Origin: Chinchilla lanigera
Lineage: Eukaryota; Chordata; Mammalia; Rodentia; Chinchillidae
Assembly (NCBI RefSeq): GCF_000276665.1
Contig: NW_004955470.1
Coordinates: 346,365 to 410,364, forward strand
Direction of reading: 5' to 3'
DNA length: 64,000 bases
Shown here piece by piece: positions 59,791-64,000 of the stretch (its first letter is position 1; each line of letters starts with the position of its first letter). Below the pieces are notes generated by a model. That model ran no database searches. It had not been told where the DNA came from and worked only from the letters and a program-made list of their open reading frames with translations. The position numbers and the translations under genes are program-made.

Positions 59791-62700
59791 CCCTTTTGCC
59801 CTGAGAAATGGAAGTACTTTTGGAGTGGGAACTCAAAGGTTACAGCATTTTTGGCAGCAGTAGAAATGCTATTTGTTTTAAAAGTTTGAAGAAAAGGATA
59901 ATAAAATCATTAGAGGGAATTTTACATACTGGAACAATCAAATATTGGCAAAATAGAAAATTCTTTCCAGAGAAAAATGATGACTTAACAGAAGGTGATG
60001 TGAGTGTTTAAGTAGCTAAGTCAAAGTCATAGCATCAGTCATTTTTCCAGGTCCCACAAGGCCGTGGCCTTTTAAAGTCAATTTCCTTAGGCACTAAGGC
60101 ATTAAAATTTTTTAAATTATTGTTTTATTCTTGTTAGTGGTTTCATCAATCTTGCATTCTTACATCTGGTAATGTGAGCAACTTCATTCAAGATAACAAT
60201 ATGTAACACAACAACCACAGTTAATTCCTATTATTTTGTTTTGAAACCCTGAATCATTTTTAAACTTTTTGCTTTGTTTTGTTTTTCTCTGTGATGTTGG
60301 TATTTTTGCTATTGTTTTTTAAAATCTATTTTCATAAAAAAATTGTTATAAATTTTAGGTTGAAAGATGTCAGAGTTCAGGAAGCCTGTGGAAAGGGCAT
60401 CCTGATAGATAAATCCTGAGTTGGGTGAAGAAAGCACTGGGCATCCAGGGTCGCAAACCACGAGGTGAACATTCAGAATGTGAGTTACTTGACTGAGATT
60501 GGAGGTCCTGGGTGGATGGCATGCATCCAAGATTGAAGCTTTTCCTATGTTGTAAATTTCTGACATGGCACAGTTTCTGTTTTTAAGGTAGTTGGTAGTA
60601 AAGTGACTCAGGACTGGGGATGTCCCCCAAGAAAACTGACACACAGTACTCAGTCCTTGTTCTCAGTTGTCTCCCACTCTGTTGGAAAATAACCATCACA
60701 TTTCTTACATTATAATTCATCTTTATACAGAAAGAACCTGATTCCATGCATATTCATCAGCTTTCCCAATTGCTGGAACAAAACAGCTGACATGGACATC
60801 TTAAAGGAGGAGAGGAATATTTGACTCACAGCTTCAGAGAAGTCAGTCCATGGCTGCTGGTTCCAAGTGGTAACATCATGAGTATGAGGAGCTGTTGTAA
60901 TAAAGCTGCATAATGCATGGCAACTGGGAAGAGGAGTAGAGGTACGGCTCAACGCAAGACGGGGACCAGGAACCAGATACAGACTCTGTGATCCTACTGC
61001 AACTGCTTGTCCAGGCCCATCCTGGAGTAAGCCCTATTAATGCCCTAGCCATCGGCCAGTGAAACAAGTTGATGATCACATTTAACTTCCCAAGACCATT
61101 CTGCTAGTGAAATTTGGAAATGTCTTCATCTTGGATGAGCAAGACCAGAATTAATTACTTTTTTAGTGACAAATATAGGATGTCAGCCCTTGTGTGTTTC
61201 TGTGCAACTCGGACAGGCATCTTCCTGACCTGTAGTCACAGGTTCCCTTGTAAAAGAGACCTTGGTGTGGCACACCACTGAGATGTGCCTGGGGATGTTC
61301 CAACCACGGTCCCAGGTTGGGCAGGTCATCATTTATGGATGAACATAAAATTTCAAACATGAGCTTAGAGGATTCATACCTTAAGGGCAATGAATCACAA
61401 CATTGTGACTTCTCATTGTTCCTGAGAGGTAGCTCTTTTGCCCATTTTTCTTTCCTGAATGTCACCACTGAAATAAATATACTGAAATTGCACTTTTTTG
61501 TAATGTCCTTGTAGTCACTGACAGATTTCATCCATAGTTCCTGAGGAGCTGGGAGCTAGAAAATCACAGTTCTTACTCTGGAGCCAAGCTGAGACAACGC
61601 TCATGAGGAAACTTTAGTCTAATCTGCAGCTTTTAAAGCCATATATGCCTGGCCTGTGGTAGACATGTAGGTTTAAACTTTCTCCCATGTGGTTAAGGAG
61701 CATCTTATTCCTTATCTACAATCCAGTACCTCAGGCTGCACTTTTTTATTGTTATTTTTCAAGTGCATTTCCCTTGTGAGCCATCTCATGAGACTCATAA
61801 GTGCTCTCCTTTTCACTGTCTGTGACAGAAGACTTGGTTTTAGGCAGTACTTCCCTGATCAGATCATTCTGAGTCTGTCCTGAATGATCCTCGCTTATAG
61901 ACACAAGATCTGTTGGAAAAATGGAAAAAATTACTTTTATATGAAAATGATAAGGTATAAAAAGGGACAAAGAATCAGTAATAGTTCTAGACAGCATTAG
62001 CCAGGGCTCCAGGAAATGTTCAGACACTTGCAGAGCCTTCTCTGCCCTCACAGTGGCGTCCTCGCCCCCTCTTGTGGCCACGTGTGGAGCAAAATCCCGA
62101 GTGTTTTCTTGTATGGGACAGCTGTCCTCTTTCTGGGAGTATCTACTCGTTCCTGACTCATTTTCACTCATATGTTTGTCGGATGAAATACAACAATCAT
62201 AAATCGGATTCAGTCTTTGACCAGTATTGTGGTTACGTTAGTGTGTTATATTTGCTCTTCAATTAAAAGTTAACAGGTTATGAATGGTGATTCTCCAACA
62301 CTGTCCAATGTTAAATCTTAATGATATTTTCCTGTTCATCACTCTCTAGTTCAAAGTTTAAAGACTATAGAGTCATCCTGCTTATTTTAAGAGAAGTTCG
62401 GTGATTTCTTGCCTGTACTAAATTTTGTGATCAACTTCCTGTCACACTTGCATGGCATGATGAAAATATTCTGAGGTGTCACAAATTGAATTACAATAAT
62501 TGGAGGAAGCAGAGACAGAGAGACAATACACAGATTATCAGTAACAGCTGCAGGTGAAAACTGATTTCCTCTGGCTGGATATTTATTGAAACTTTAAATA
62601 TATCATGCTGCCATCTACAAGGACCACTGAAACTTAGACACTGTGCACTTTGTCAACTGTGAGCCTGACCACTGCATGAGCAGTAAATACATCCTTTGTA
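59791..62700. repeat. Third, diverged partial copy of intergenic block
   Basis: Aligns in order with 22500-25600 and 51030-54130: AGAAAATTCTTTCCAGAGA, the AGCAACATC/CTGACATG repeat-like part near 60770-61130, GGGGATGTTCCAACCA, and TTGTGGCCACGTGTGGAG. It contains no V segment. Divergence is visibly higher than between the other two copies. Confidence 0.65.
59808..60011 (+). other. Small open frame kept in three paralogues, copy 3
   Basis: 67 codons, ending DDLTEGDVSV at the stop homologous to those at 22747 and 51283. Two compensating one-base gaps relative to copy 1 shift and restore the frame. No domain recognised. Confidence 0.2.
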
Positions 62701-64000
62701 GACCTCCCTCCTATCACACAGCTCATCCCTTCTGGTGTAATCTCCCCTCTTATTTATACCAGTGCAGGTTCAAAGAAAACAACATATCCTTCTCCAAATT
62801 TCCATTACAAAATGCTCTTGGCCTCAGGTGCAGTGAACATGGTTCCAGTTCCTCTCCACCTTCAACCCTGAAAGTTGCAAAAGTACCCCAGGACCAGCTC
62901 TTCTTCTGATTAACACCTTTAAGGCCTCAATAAACTGTTTCATTTCAGATAAACCAAGCATGAGCAGCTTGGTCCTACCAGGCAGCATACATTTTCCATT
63001 GTCCGGCATCCCTCACGTGCTGGGGATACACTGAGAGGACAGACAGAGATAAAGTTCACACTGGAAAACTGGCCTTCTGTGCTCAGATCTGGCTCATCTC
63101 AACTTCTCTCTAGTTGATCATCTCAGGTAGCAAGAATGTTGTCTGTATGATGAATGTGGAGGGACCGGAAACCTTCTCCGATCTTTCCTAAACCAGGTAC
63201 AACCTGTAAATATTGATAAAAGATTTGAAATTGTTTCATGAAATGTGTAGAATACTGTGTCTAAAAGTTAGAGTACTGCTGTTACACAACGCTTAGTGCA
63301 CTGCAGAGAGCATAGCATGTCTTCAACACATAAGTAAACAACAAGTGATAATATGAACCATGTTGCTATTTTTATTGTTTCCTTGAATGAGATATTTGTT
63401 CTTTTTTTCTTCATTTTCTGCTCTCAAAACTATTCTTTTAGAGAAAAAAGTATGTGAGCGAGCATTAGATGCATTCTTTTGCAAACACAATGTACTTTAA
63501 AATTAATAAATTGTTTGAGTATGTTGTATTGTGAAAAAGAAATATTTCAGAGGACTAAAGTGTTGTGTAGGTAAGGCTGCAAAGCACTCCTGGAAGTGAT
63601 GCTATATGTCAGAAAAGACCACAGGGAGAATACAGCTGTAGGAGCTGAGCCTCACTATGCAGCCAGATGGAGAGGAAAATTTAAGGCGAAGGCTGCAATA
63701 ACTTGGAGGGACTGCACGGTCCTGCTGGACCACTGCAATCAACTGAAGTCTCAGTGACAGACTGATCTTTTCATCTGCGCTGTGGCTTTAAGGGTTCAAC
63801 ACATGTCATTCCTCTTGCTAAACTGGATGCACAGATGAACAGACAGTTACGTTTAAAAACTAAAAATTTGAGCAAGTCTGTGGGAAATGCTTCTGTATTT
63901 CTGGTGGGGATATACTTCAGGAAACCCATGACCAAAAGCAGTATAGAGATTCCTCAAAGTACTCAGCATAGAACAATGATGTGAGGCAAGGATCCCACTC
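62701..64000. other. Intergenic, nothing recognised
   Basis: About 1.3 kb at the right edge. No V segment, RSS, octamer pair or clear repeat. Short open frames only. Confidence 0.5.

Noticed and set aside
1..64000. Novel defence, CRISPR or bacterial system
   Set aside because: Split V genes, RSSs, SINEs, LINE-1 fragments and a provirus show a mammalian locus. The regular repeats are duplications and microsatellites, not spacer arrays.
1..64000. Jkappa or Ckappa segments
   Set aside because: No FGxGT-type J sequence with a 23-bp-spacer RSS and no constant-domain exon were found on either strand.

Overview
This is a mammalian germline window, an immunoglobulin kappa variable (IGKV) array, almost certainly from a rodent. 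Direct signs are repeated Vkappa gene segments with a split leader/V-exon structure, the octamer promoter motif, recombination signal sequences (RSS) with 12-bp spacers, and short tRNA-derived ID-type SINEs. No bacterial operon, CRISPR array or phage system is present. The ID SINEs end in a GGTACCGG-type right end, and I see none of the abundant composite SINE I would expect in squirrels. That points to a non-murid, perhaps hystricomorph rodent, but the species is not resolved.

All V segments lie on the minus strand, so transcription runs right to left. From left to right: V-A (5127-5605, intact), an IGKV5-like pseudogene (12977-13436), V-C (17468-17933, intact), a truncated Vkappa relic (21082-21258), V-D (28450-28926, intact), a second IGKV5-like pseudogene (34174-34650), V-E (39279-39744, intact), an endogenous betaretrovirus-like provirus (41184-47799), a second truncated relic (49505-49682), and V-F (56935-57407, one-base frameshift). 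Four segments look functional. V-A and V-D form one subtype (CDR3 start CQQG). V-C and V-E form another (CMQHNSSPP) and are near-identical. No J or C segment is present.

The array was built by tandem segmental duplication. The block from about 10.96 kb to 28.9 kb is repeated at about 32.16-57.4 kb, with an offset near 21.8 kb that rises to 28.4 kb after the 6.6-kb provirus. A third, more diverged partial copy without a V gene lies at about 59.8-62.7 kb. Differences between copies date the later events. The provirus and at least three SINEs are present in the right-hand copy but absent at the paralogous sites. About 2.34 kb present at 8617-10957 is missing from the right-hand copy, with a 3-bp microhomology at the junction.

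In use, each intact segment would be transcribed from its octamer promoter, joined by RAG at its 12-RSS to a Jkappa carrying a 23-RSS elsewhere in the locus, and spliced from leader to V exon to make a kappa light chain. The rest is flanking DNA, LINE-1 fragments, B1/B4-like SINEs, microsatellites and recurring V-flank modules. I see no convincing unknown system. The most notable items are the recurring module about 1.3 kb upstream of the IGKV1 segments, the provirus with its empty paralogous site, the independently decaying IGKV5 pair, and a small open frame kept in three paralogous copies.
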